Assembly: GCA_006218065.1 (NCBI GenBank) | Contig: VBWE01000017.1 | Coordinates: 1 to 58,106 of the forward strand | Direction: 5' to 3' | Length of the DNA: 58,106 bases | From: Bacteroidota bacterium | Lineage (GTDB): Bacteria; Bacteroidota; Bacteroidia; Palsa-965 | Part shown: positions 26,120-34,740 of the stretch, piece by piece | Layout of the letters: every line of letters begins with the position of its first letter | How positions within the stretch are numbered: position 1 is the stretch's first letter | Notes under the pieces: generated by a model | Told to the model about the DNA's origin: nothing | The model's database searches: none | The model's input: the letters and a program-made list of their open reading frames with translations, nothing else | Program-made: the position numbers and the translations under genes

Positions 26120-29100
26120 TTACTGTATAACAATCCTCGTCATCACCTCCTGCCCTGCCGATGATGCTTTGAGCAGGTAAATTCCTTTTTCATATTGCGA
26201 CAGATCGATTTGCCATTTCCGCTGCGAAGCGGATACTGATTTTGTGAAAACCTTTTTGCCCATCATATCATACACTTCGAGAACAAGGTCTTCGGTATTC
26301 GGCTCCTGAAGCAATTCCACCGTGAATTCACCGTTGTTGGGGTTCGGGTAGAGATTCAGCAAAAGGTTGTCCTGGCCGAACGGAAGAGGATCCATTTGTG
26401 CTTCAACAGGTTCAGCAGGTTCGGCAGGAATCCGGAAATCACCGTCGGCTTCTTCATTCCGCACCAGGAAAGCGTTCATGCCGATACCGGTGCTGTTGAG
26501 CTGGCCCTGTGGCGCCGTATAGGTCGGCGACATGTTCATCTGGCCACGGTATTCACCCGTAATGAAGGTATGCCCGATTCCGTCGGCACGGATATTATAA
26601 GAACGCTGGAGTCCGTCTCCTTCCGTTACATTACTCCACAAATCGATGCCGGTAAATTTATTCAGCCGGGCTACATACGATTTATGTACGGGGCTGGTAC
26701 TGATAAACGGCTGCATGGTTCCTGAAGGAAATATGATCCCGGATAATGCGGTCCCGAGGAAATATCCCGTTACATAAACACCCGATGCGTCAGCAGAAAT
26801 TCCCGTTGCCCTCACTTCACGGCACCGGATCGATTGCCTCCACATCGAAAGACCTGTGGCAGGAGCAAGACGGCAAACAAAGGCCCAGGTATCCACTCCC
26901 CCGGTTAAAGTGCCTGAACCGAAAACACCCACAAGTGTTCCGGTATACGTTCCTGTAACAAACAGGCGACCGGAAGCATCAAGTGAAATACTTTTTCCCG
27001 TACCGTTATTATTCCCGGGCGTTGAAGCGCGCTGCCGCCATACCGAAGTCCAGCTTAGTCCCAGGTCGGTGAACCTGTAAACAAACGCATCGGAAACGGC
27101 GAGCGAGTTCAGTACGGGCGTTCCGGCAAACTGGATACTGCTGCCGAACACACCGGTGATATAAATCTGTGTTCCGCGTACCGCGATGTCGTTACCCGTA
27201 CACGGATAGGTAGTCGGGAGCATTGAAACTGCAGGCCATCCCACAGAGGTCGCAAGGCTGATCGCACTTGATTTACTAACAATTACCTGCTGGGGTATTG
27301 CAAAAAGACTTGGCTTTGTCGAACCGGTAACATAAACGAAATTTCCTTCGTGATCGATCGATTCGAAGCGCTGGATATCCGAAGTCGCATTACCATAACC
27401 GAGAACATTCAGCAGGCAGCCGTTCGTCATATTATAGCGTGCGATGTATGAAGTAAAACCTCCCGGAACAGTACCTGTTGCCGCACAGGTAGGCACTACG
27501 TTACTCAGCCCCGATACAAAAGTTTCCGGTGTCGTTGTTGCCATAATATACCCTGTTACATATACCCATCCGCTCGCCTGGTTAATGGTCACGCCTCTTC
27601 CGTTGCTGCGGCCAGTTTGTGTATGCGCCACCCAGATCAGTTCGCCGCAGGGATCGTATTTTGCAATATACATCCCGGCGCCGGGTATAGTAATGGTATT
27701 TGCACCCGAACCAAAAGTGGTTGAAGCTGAATAATCACCAACCATGTAAACATTACCTGCGGCGTCGGTGGTTACATCTCTGCCTGCATCATTGCCCGTG
27801 GTCATGCTGGTTGTTTGCTGCCAGCTCCCCGGATTGACGGTAATCGTTTGTGTCGCAACGGATGAACAGGCTCCGTTTACAACAGTATATGTAATGGTAT
27901 GTGTTCCCGGTCCGGCGGTTATCGGATCAAAATCAGTTCCGGTTACTCCCGGCCCGCTGAACGTTCCTGTACCGACGCTTGCTGAAAAATATCCTGTAAG
28001 ATCGAGCAGTCCATCACTTTCACATACAGAAGGCAACGGCACGGTTGAAATCACCGGATCTTCGTCAATAGTGAGCGTCAGTGATACCGTTGCAGAACAT
28101 CCTGCAATATTCGTATAGGTGAAATTATAAATATGCGTCCCTGCATTCCCGGTAGGGTCAAGAGAAAAAAAGTTAATGGGAAAATTAGTGAACGGACTAC
28201 TTGTCGGACTTGAAAACACACCGGTGCCCAGGACGCTTGGAATATCCCAGATCGGTGTACCTACAATCAAAATATTCGGATCATCTTCGCAATACGGCCC
28301 GGTACTGCCAAAAACACTAATCGTTGGAGCAGGCGGAGGCGATACATTCACCGTCAGGGAAGCTGTCCCGATACACCCTGCTAAATTTGTAATAGTAACA
28401 GAATATGTTGTTGCGGACGAAGGTGACACTACTGCATTGGCATCGGTATCCGTAATCCCTCCTGACCAGCTATATGAGTATGGGCCTCCTCCCAATGTAT
28501 TTGCTGAAAGCGTAGTGGAACCGCCCTGGCAAACAGTAGCAGGAAATGCGGTAATATTTACATTCAGTACATCTGGATCTACAACAACAGTATCAACATC
28601 CGTACATAAACCATCCGGGCTTGTTACGGTAAGATAATACGTCGTTAGTACAGTCGGGCAAACCACCGGGTTTGATACTGTTGGATTTAATGAAGGATCC
28701 AGAGGTACTGATGTCCATGCATAAGTAGCTCCCGGGATAGGGCAATCCGGACCAATAGCAGGACAACACGCGTTAACATCCGGCCCGGCATAAGCAAGAC
28801 GCTGGAGAACGACCTGGTCGAGCCAAAGCCATACCTGGTTTCCTGATGCTACTGTCTCCTGCGGATACAGTACCAACTGATCGTACGTACTGTCGGCCAC
28901 AAAACAACCTTGTCCTAAAATTGCTACAGTACCTGTAGCTACATTAGTCGCATTAAAAATCATCTGGCTGGTGGGAGGAACAGAAACTATTCCGGGACCA
29001 GCAACGGGTAAACCCGAGCTTCCTGTTTGTGACAAGTAAACGCCGAACACATCAAGTGGTTCATTATTAACTGTCGCAGCCTGGTTGTTCATATATAAAA

Positions 29101-29428
29101 CAGAAAACCAATAAGCCCTGTTTTCCTCTACACAGGTAGCAAGATCCTGCCTGATTCCTTCACTTGAACCATTCAAAGCCCACATCCTTGCACTCCATGT
29201 ACCGACTAACGATCCTGTAGTAACCTGGGGTGATCCCCAGGCTCTTCCCCAGTTCGCCACATCTCCAACCCCAAAAGGATTGGGAATACTCGTGAGTGTA
29301 GTGGTTTCAAAACCGGGATTCTGTACAATATTGCAACTGGTCGGCACATTGTTGCATGTCGTTTGCGCTTGGGACACGTTGCTGCCCATCATAAAAACAA
29401 GCATAAATAATATCCATGATTTTTTCAT
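26120..29428 (-). CDS. Large T9SS surface protein with Ig/PKD-like modules and SBBP-like repeats
   Basis: 1102 residues with signal peptide MKKSWILFMLVFMMGSNVSQA-Q. The N-terminal domain (about 25-215) looks like a jelly-roll carbohydrate or choice-of-anchor module (NIVQNPGFETTTLTSI, GTWSARMWALNGSSEG). Ig/PKD-like domains follow (AGPDVNACCPAIGPDCP, TTLSANTLGGGPYSYSWSGG, VCESDGLLDLTGYF, GPGTHTITYTVVNGACSS). Then come propeller/SBBP-like repeats (TDAAGNVYMVGDYSASTTFG, IAKYDPCGELIWVAHTQTG, GIFVTG-like turns) to about residue 990. The C-terminal 75 residues are a T9SS type A sorting domain (NLYPNPNNGEFTVEL, VYDMMGKKVFTKSV, EKGIYLLKASSAG). It is a monocistronic gene ending at a strong terminator. 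The partner is unknown. Confidence 0.88.
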   Translation of the reverse strand: MKKSWILFMLVFMMGSNVSQAQTTCNNVPTSCNIVQNPGFETTTLTSIPNPFGVGDVANWGRAWGSPQVTTGSLVGTWSARMWALNGSSEGIRQDLATCVEENRAYWFSVLYMNNQAATVNNEPLDVFGVYLSQTGSSGLPVAGPGIVSVPPTSQMIFNATNVATGTVAILGQGCFVADSTYDQLVLYPQETVASGNQVWLWLDQVVLQRLAYAGPDVNACCPAIGPDCPIPGATYAWTSVPLDPSLNPTVSNPVVCPTVLTTYYLTVTSPDGLCTDVDTVVVDPDVLNVNITAFPATVCQGGSTTLSANTLGGGPYSYSWSGGITDTDANAVVSPSSATTYSVTITNLAGCIGTASLTVNVSPPPAPTISVFGSTGPYCEDDPNILIVGTPIWDIPSVLGTGVFSSPTSSPFTNFPINFFSLDPTGNAGTHIYNFTYTNIAGCSATVSLTLTIDEDPVISTVPLPSVCESDGLLDLTGYFSASVGTGTFSGPGVTGTDFDPITAGPGTHTITYTVVNGACSSVATQTITVNPGSWQQTTSMTTGNDAGRDVTTDAAGNVYMVGDYSASTTFGSGANTITIPGAGMYIAKYDPCGELIWVAHTQTGRSNGRGVTINQASGWVYVTGYIMATTTPETFVSGLSNVVPTCAATGTVPGGFTSYIARYNMTNGCLLNVLGYGNATSDIQRFESIDHEGNFVYVTGSTKPSLFAIPQQVIVSKSSAISLATSVGWPAVSMLPTTYPCTGNDIAVRGTQIYITGVFGSSIQFAGTPVLNSLAVSDAFVYRFTDLGLSWTSVWRQRASTPGNNNGTGKSISLDASGRLFVTGTYTGTLVGVFGSGTLTGGVDTWAFVCRLAPATGLSMWRQSIRCREVRATGISADASGVYVTGYFLGTALSGIIFPSGTMQPFISTSPVHKSYVARLNKFTGIDLWSNVTEGDGLQRSYNIRADGIGHTFITGEYRGQMNMSPTYTAPQGQLNSTGIGMNAFLVRNEEADGDFRIPAEPAEPVEAQMDPLPFGQDNLLLNLYPNPNNGEFTVELLQEPNTEDLVLEVYDMMGKKVFTKSVSASQRKWQIDLSQYEKGIYLLKASSAGQEVMTRIVIQ

Positions 29429-29550
29429 TGTGTATTTTTTATCAAAAATCCGCTAATACGGAAATTACAGGCCGGAAAGTAACCACTGGCGGTAAAACCG
29501 AAACAAACGGTGGCTTATTTGTAACGAGTGGCTGAAATATTTTTTTCCCG

Positions 29551-29594
29551 CTGACATACATCATACTTTCATTTTCTACCCGCATCTACTTTTG
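29551..29594 (+). promoter_or_regulatory. FNR/CRP-type box and -7 element upstream of ccoI
   Basis: CTGAC-ATAC-ATCAT (29551-29564) is an FNR/CRP-family-like palindrome. The -7 element TACTTTTG lies at 29587-29594. The box centre is 29.5 bases before the TA, placing it near -41 from the predicted start, the class II activator position. The ccoS promoter has the same geometry. Confidence 0.65.
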
Positions 29595-29620
29595 TGCTGT
29601 TTATTTTACGGATATACCCT

Positions 29621-32026
29621 ATGCCCGTCACGAGCACAGCCATTTCATGTTACCACTGCGGCGACGAATGCCCCGGCAGCCCGATCCGGCTGGAAGAAAA
29701 AACCTTCTGCTGTGAAGGCTGCAAAACCGTTTACCAGGTACTGGAAACAGGCGGGCTTGCCAATTATTACCGCATAAACGCAGCGCCCGGCGCTTCGAAA
29801 AAAAAGAAAGAGCAGGCTGCTTTCGCGTACCTCGACGACGAAACCGTGGCGCAGAAACTGATCCGTTTCCACGACGGGAAAATTGCGACGGTGATTTTCA
29901 ACCTTCCGCAGATTCATTGCAGCTCGTGCATCTACCTGCTCGAAAATCTCTGGAAACTGCACGAAGGCGTTTCGCGGGTGCGCGTCGATTTCCTGAAACG
30001 CACCGCGCATATCACCTTCGCTCCCGGGAAACTGAGCCTGCGCGGTTTGGCCGAATTGCTCGACAGGATCGGCTACGCGCCCGACCTGCGCCTCGACAGC
30101 CTGGAAAAGAAAAACGAGCGCCCCGACCTGAAAGCGTATTACTACCGGCTGGGCATTGCATTTTTCTGTTTCGGGAATATCATGCTGCTGAGTTTCCCGG
30201 AATATTTCGGTCTCGATTCGATGGCGGAACCTGCGTACCGGAAATTATTTTCATACCTGAACTTCGGGCTCGCCCTGCCGGTGATGTTTTACAGCGCCCT
30301 CCCGTTTTTCCGTTCGGCCTGGGCGGGTGTTCGCGAACGTACCGTCAACATGGATGTGCCGATCGTACTGGGCATCCTCGTGATGTTCGTGCGCAGCAGC
30401 TGGGAAATTTTTGCGCAAACCGGGCCCGGTTTTATGGATACGCTGGCCAGTCTCGTTTTCCTGATGCTCGTCGGGCGGCTCTTCCAGCAAAAAACATATC
30501 ATACGCTTTCGTTCGATCGCGATTACAAATCGTATTTCCCGGTAGCGGCAACCGTGATCACGGAAAAAGGCGCCGAAAGCAAACCCGTTTCCGCCATCCG
30601 CCCCGGTGATCGTTTGCTGATCCGTAACGGCGAACTTATTCCCGCCGACGGTTTGCTGTTCAGCGGCGAAGCCAATATCGATTACAGTTTTGTAACCGGC
30701 GAGTCCGCTCCCGTTTCCAAAACGCTTGGCGAACTGCTGTATGCCGGCGGCAGGCAAACCGGGGCCGCCATCGAAATGGAAGTGATGCGCGATGTTTCGC
30801 AGAGTTACCTCACGCAGCTCTGGAACGATTCGGCTTTCGGGAAAAAAGAAAAAGAACGTATGGCTTCCCTGGCTACGCGCATCAGCAAATGGTTTACCGG
30901 CGTGGTCATACTCATTGCCGTAATTTCCGCTTTCGCGTGGATGAACACGGATAAAACCAAAGCGATCGACGCGTTTACATCGGTACTCATTATTACCTGT
31001 CCCTGCGCGCTCGCATTATCATCGCCGTTTACGCTGGGAAACCTGCTGCGCATACTCGGCAGAAATAAAATTTACCTGAAAAGCGCAGGCATCATCGAAA
31101 CGCTGGCGGCCGCCGATACGATCGTGTTCGATAAAACAGGTACACTGACACACGCAGGCGCCGGTCGTGTATGCTGGAACGGACCTGCGCTGGGCGACGA
31201 TGAAAAACGCCGGGTACGCGCGCTCACGTTCCAGTCGGCGCACCCGATGAGCAGAAAAATTTTCGCCTTCCTGCCCGAAAGCAGCATACCGGCCGTTTTC
31301 CTGTTCAAAGAAATTACCGGCAAAGGCATTGAGGGAATCGTGGAACAGCATGCGATCCGCATCGGCAGCCTCGCCTTCGTCCGGCCCGGGGCTGCGGGAA
31401 TACAGGAAGAACAGCATACGAGCGCCGTTTACATTTCCATCGACGGGGAACTGAAAGGATATTTCGGTTTGCACAATGTTTACCGCGAAGGTCTGCAGCC
31501 GCTGGTTTCCCGCTTATCGAAACGGTTTCGTCTCTTCCTGCTTTCCGGCGACAACGAGTCGGAGAAAAAAGAGCTTTCCGGTTTTTTTCCGCAGACGCAC
31601 GATCTTCATTTTCACCAGTCGCCCGCCGACAAGTTGAATTTCGTTCGCAGGCTGAAAGAACTGGGGCATACTACCGTAATGATCGGGGACGGGCTGAATG
31701 ACGCCGGCGCTTTGCAGGAAAGTCACGCCGGCATCACCATCACCGACGACATCAACAATTTCACCCCGGCCTGCGACGGGATCGCCGACGCTTCGGTATT
31801 CGCGCGGTTCGACCGGCTTTTTGCGCTGGCCCGTGCGGGAAAAAAAATTATACTCGCCAGTTTTACCATTTCCTTCCTTTATAATATCGCCGGGCTTTAT
31901 TTTGCCGTGCAGGGAACACTCTCCCCGCTTGCTGCCGCGATCCTCATGCCGGTCAGTTCGGTAACCATCATTCTCTTTACTACACTGGCTTCCGGCTTCG
32001 CCGCAAGAAGGTTCGGATTCAGGTGA
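29621..32026 (+). CDS. ccoI: CcoI-type copper P-ATPase for cbb3 oxidase assembly
   Basis: A P1B-type ATPase of 801 residues. ATG 29621 is chosen because the longer frame begins inside the promoter. The N-terminus has CYHCGDECPGSP and TFCCEGCKTVYQVL, the cysteine cluster characteristic of the FixI/CcoI branch, then an HMA-like segment with the metal-binding pair in QIHCSSCIYLLENL. Later come GEANIDYSFVTGESAPV (the TGE actuator loop), the membrane motif IITCPCALALSSPF, the phosphorylation site VFDKTGTLTHAG, and MIGDGLNDAGAL. It would pump copper across the inner membrane for the CuB site of cbb3 oxidase. It precedes ccoS-ccoNOQP and shares an FNR-type promoter arrangement with it. A general copper exporter is the alternative, but context strongly favours CcoI. 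Confidence 0.93.
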   Translation: MPVTSTAISCYHCGDECPGSPIRLEEKTFCCEGCKTVYQVLETGGLANYYRINAAPGASKKKKEQAAFAYLDDETVAQKLIRFHDGKIATVIFNLPQIHCSSCIYLLENLWKLHEGVSRVRVDFLKRTAHITFAPGKLSLRGLAELLDRIGYAPDLRLDSLEKKNERPDLKAYYYRLGIAFFCFGNIMLLSFPEYFGLDSMAEPAYRKLFSYLNFGLALPVMFYSALPFFRSAWAGVRERTVNMDVPIVLGILVMFVRSSWEIFAQTGPGFMDTLASLVFLMLVGRLFQQKTYHTLSFDRDYKSYFPVAATVITEKGAESKPVSAIRPGDRLLIRNGELIPADGLLFSGEANIDYSFVTGESAPVSKTLGELLYAGGRQTGAAIEMEVMRDVSQSYLTQLWNDSAFGKKEKERMASLATRISKWFTGVVILIAVISAFAWMNTDKTKAIDAFTSVLIITCPCALALSSPFTLGNLLRILGRNKIYLKSAGIIETLAAADTIVFDKTGTLTHAGAGRVCWNGPALGDDEKRRVRALTFQSAHPMSRKIFAFLPESSIPAVFLFKEITGKGIEGIVEQHAIRIGSLAFVRPGAAGIQEEQHTSAVYISIDGELKGYFGLHNVYREGLQPLVSRLSKRFRLFLLSGDNESEKKELSGFFPQTHDLHFHQSPADKLNFVRRLKELGHTTVMIGDGLNDAGALQESHAGITITDDINNFTPACDGIADASVFARFDRLFALARAGKKIILASFTISFLYNIAGLYFAVQGTLSPLAAAILMPVSSVTIILFTTLASGFAARRFGFR

Positions 32027-32082
32027 TCCGGGGGCATATCTAAAACGTTTTTTTCCTGGGAGCCCGGCGGGAAAAATAAACC

Positions 32083-32148
32083 ATGACATAAATCATTATC
32101 CCCCTTGACCCGTGTCATGAGTCGCGCCTGGCGGTGAATCTACCTTTA
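32083..32148 (+). promoter_or_regulatory. Tandem FNR/CRP-type boxes and -7 element upstream of ccoS
   Basis: Two palindromes, ATGAC-ATAA-ATCAT (32083-32096) and TTGAC-CCGT-GTCAT (32105-32118), lie 22 bases apart, two helical turns. TACCTTTA (32141-32148, one mismatch to TAnnTTTG) is 29.5 bases past the centre of the second box, the same spacing as at ccoI. An oxygen-responsive FNR-like activator is the likely ligand. Confidence 0.65.
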
Positions 32149-32171
32149 CCAGCGTAGAAAAAATTTCCGCC

Positions 32172-32342
32172 ATGAGTGCAATCTACATCCTGATCGGGGC
32201 CAGCATAACGGTCGCTGTAAGTTTCCTCGCCGCCTTCATCTGGTCGGTCAGAAACGGTCAGTACGACGATGACTACACCCCATCCGTTCGCATCCTCTTC
32301 GAAGAAGAAAAAAACTCTCCCGATAAAAAAGAACCCAGGTAA
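32172..32342 (+). CDS. ccoS: cbb3 oxidase assembly protein CcoS
   Basis: A 56-residue protein, MSAIYILIGASITVAVSFLA followed by AFIWSVRNGQYDD and a charged tail ending DKKEPR. One N-terminal membrane helix followed by the FxWxVRxGQYDD signature identifies CcoS/FixS, needed for cofactor insertion into cbb3 oxidase. It sits 13 bases before ccoNO and is the first gene of the operon after the tandem FNR-type boxes. It is short enough to be missed by length filters. Confidence 0.92.
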   Translation: MSAIYILIGASITVAVSFLAAFIWSVRNGQYDDDYTPSVRILFEEEKNSPDKKEPR

Positions 32343-32354
32343 TCAAGTCAGTTT

Positions 32355-34532
32355 ATGGAAAACAGGATTGAACAATTCAGTTACGACAACAAAATTGTCC
32401 GCATGTTTCTTTACGCCACCGTGGTTTGGGGGCTTGTCGGCATGCTGGCCGGGCTTTGGGTTGCACTGCAGCTCACATTTCCCGAATTGAATTTAGGACT
32501 GGCGATGACCAGTTTCGGACGGCTTCGCCCGCTGCATACCAATGCCGTGATTTTCGCTTTTGTCGGCAACGGTATTTTCATGGGCGTGTATTATTCGCTG
32601 CAGCGTCTCTGCAAAGCCCGCATGTTCAGCGATATGCTGAGCAAAGTGCATTTCTGGGGCTGGCAGCTCATCATTCTCTGCGCGGCGCTTACCATTCCGC
32701 TCGGTTACACCACGGGGAAAGAATACGCCGAACTGGAATGGCCGATCGACATCATGATCACGCTGGTGTGGGTGGTGTTCGGCTGGAATATGTTCGGAAC
32801 AATCATCAAACGCAGGGAACGTCACCTGTACGTGGCCATCTGGTTTTACATCGCCACGTTCGTTACCGTCGCCATGCTGCACATCGTAAACTCGATCGAA
32901 CTGCCCGTTTCTTTCCTGAAAAGTTATTCCTGGTATGCCGGTGTGCAGGACGCGCTGGTGCAGTGGTGGTACGGTCATAATGCCGTTGCGTTTTTCCTCA
33001 CCACGCCTTACCTGGGCCTGATGTATTATTTTATTCCGAAAGCAGCCGAACGCCCGGTGTATTCGTACCGGCTCTCGATCATTCACTTCTGGGCGCTGAT
33101 TTTTATTTACATCTGGGCCGGGCCGCACCACCTGCTTTATACGGCGCTGCCCGACTGGGCACAATCGCTCGGCGTGGTATTTTCCATCATGCTCATCGCA
33201 CCGTCGTGGGGCGGCATGATCAACGGCCTGCTCACCCTGCGCGGCGCCTGGGATAAAGTGCGTGAAGATGCCGTATTGAAATTTATGGTTGTTGCCGTTA
33301 CCGCTTACGGCATGGCTACATTCGAAGGCCCGATGCTTTCGCTGAAAAACGTAAACGCAATCGGTCACTTCACCGACTGGATCATCGCACACGTACACGT
33401 CGGTGCGCTCGGGTGGAACGGGTTTCTCACGTTCGGCGTGCTGTACTGGCTTGTTCCCCGGCTCTGGCGCACGAACCTCTGGTCGAAACGCTGGGCCAAC
33501 TGGCATTTCTGGCTGGGCACGCTCGGCATCATCTTCTACGCCGTTCCGATGTACTGGGCCGGTTTCACACAAAGCGAAATGTGGAAACAGTTTACCGAAG
33601 ACGGTCGTCTCCAGTATGAGTTTCTTGAAACCGTTACGCAGCTGAAGTTCATGTACGCGCTTCGTTCGCTCGGCGGATTGCTTTACCTCACAGGCGCCGT
33701 GCTGATGGCCATCAACCTGGTGAAAACCGTGCGCATCGGTTCTTTCATGGGCGACGAACAAACGGAAGCTCCGGCACTTGCGAAAACACACCAGAAACAT
33801 GCTACCGAACACTGGCACCGCTGGATCGAACGCAGACCCGTGCAACTGATGATCCTCAGCCTGGTCCTGGTCGGTATCGGCGGCTTGCTCGAACTTGTGC
33901 CCACTTTCCTGGTCAAATCGAACGTGCCGACCATCGCCAGCGTAAAACCGTACACGCCGCTTGAACTGCAGGGAAGAGATATTTATATCCGCGAAGGCTG
34001 CTACACCTGTCATTCGCAGATGATCCGGCCATTCCGTTCCGAAGTCGCACGCTACGGCGAGTATTCGAAAGCCGGCGAGTTCGTTTACGATCACCCGTTC
34101 CAGTGGGGATCCAAACGCACAGGCCCCGACCTGGCGCGTGAAGGCGGAATACGAAATCATGCCTGGCATTACAACCACATGTCCGATCCCGAATTTATTT
34201 CGCGCGGATCGATCATGCCGAAGTACGGCTGGCTGCTCGACAATGCGCTCGACACGAGCACTACTGCGGCGAAGATCAGGGCCATGCAGACGCTCGGCGT
34301 TCCGTATCCCGCAGGCTACGACAAAATCGCCAACCGCGACCTGGCGAAACAAGCCAATGAAATTTACGAGGAACTGAAAAAGACCGAAGACAAACTGCTT
34401 GTCGGCGACGAGGGCCTGCTGCCCGACCGTGAAATCATCGCGATGATCGCATACCTGCAGCGGCTCGGAACCGATATCCGGAAAACCGCACCGGCTGATA
34501 CGGCCAAAGTAAAACCAACAGCAAACAAGTAA
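32355..34532 (+). CDS. ccoN: Fused CcoN-CcoO, catalytic and mono-haem subunits of cbb3 oxidase
   Basis: 725 residues combine two subunits. Residues about 1-490 are CcoN, the haem-copper core with 12 predicted helices: FGRLRPLHTNAVIFAFVGNG carries the haem b ligand His, WWYGHNAVAFFLTTPYLG carries the CuB His and the following aromatic pair, WAGPHHLLYTALPDW the other CuB histidines, and IIAHVHVGALGWNG the haem ligands. Residues about 505-725 are CcoO, with one helix (LMILSLVLVGIGGLLELVPT) and a single c-type haem site CYTCH (549-553). The CcoO Met ligand is probably in GSIMPKYGW. Fusion of CcoN and CcoO is usual in Bacteroidota. The enzyme reduces oxygen to water at low oxygen tension and pumps protons at the inner membrane. 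Confidence 0.96.
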   Translation: MENRIEQFSYDNKIVRMFLYATVVWGLVGMLAGLWVALQLTFPELNLGLAMTSFGRLRPLHTNAVIFAFVGNGIFMGVYYSLQRLCKARMFSDMLSKVHFWGWQLIILCAALTIPLGYTTGKEYAELEWPIDIMITLVWVVFGWNMFGTIIKRRERHLYVAIWFYIATFVTVAMLHIVNSIELPVSFLKSYSWYAGVQDALVQWWYGHNAVAFFLTTPYLGLMYYFIPKAAERPVYSYRLSIIHFWALIFIYIWAGPHHLLYTALPDWAQSLGVVFSIMLIAPSWGGMINGLLTLRGAWDKVREDAVLKFMVVAVTAYGMATFEGPMLSLKNVNAIGHFTDWIIAHVHVGALGWNGFLTFGVLYWLVPRLWRTNLWSKRWANWHFWLGTLGIIFYAVPMYWAGFTQSEMWKQFTEDGRLQYEFLETVTQLKFMYALRSLGGLLYLTGAVLMAINLVKTVRIGSFMGDEQTEAPALAKTHQKHATEHWHRWIERRPVQLMILSLVLVGIGGLLELVPTFLVKSNVPTIASVKPYTPLELQGRDIYIREGCYTCHSQMIRPFRSEVARYGEYSKAGEFVYDHPFQWGSKRTGPDLAREGGIRNHAWHYNHMSDPEFISRGSIMPKYGWLLDNALDTSTTAAKIRAMQTLGVPYPAGYDKIANRDLAKQANEIYEELKKTEDKLLVGDEGLLPDREIIAMIAYLQRLGTDIRKTAPADTAKVKPTANK

Positions 34533-34536
34533 GACT

Positions 34537-34740
34537 ATGAAATTCGTCCACTATCTCGAGAAAATCGCAGGCGTTGAAATTTACCCGCTGCTTTCCCTGG
34601 CCGTATTCTTTATTTTCTTCATCCTGCTTTTGTGGTGGGCTTTCCGGGCCGACAAACGCTATATCGAATACATGCGCCGGATTCCGCTCGACAGTTCCAA
34701 TGACCTGATGAATAACACTGAAAAAAGAAAAAACATATGA
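34537..34740 (+). CDS. ccoQ: CcoQ-type small subunit of cbb3 oxidase
   Basis: A 67-residue single-helix protein (YPLLSLAVFFIFFILLLWWA) with a basic cytoplasmic tail. By position between ccoNO and ccoP and by topology it is the CcoQ/FixQ subunit, which stabilises the complex. It begins 4 bases after ccoNO, and its TGA overlaps the ATG of ccoP (ATGA at 34737-34740). The sequence alone would not identify it; the position does. Confidence 0.8.
   Translation: MKFVHYLEKIAGVEIYPLLSLAVFFIFFILLLWWAFRADKRYIEYMRRIPLDSSNDLMNNTEKRKNI

Noticed and set aside
26120-29428. Polysaccharide-degrading enzyme
   Set aside because: Although large and secreted, it shows only Ig/PKD-like and propeller repeats with no catalytic motif, so it is listed as a surface protein of unknown role.
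32493-34352. Long open frame (619 codons) on the minus strand opposite ccoNO
   Set aside because: It is a shadow of the GC-rich, strongly conserved oxidase gene; its product has low-complexity His/Glu/Arg-rich composition and no recognisable domain.
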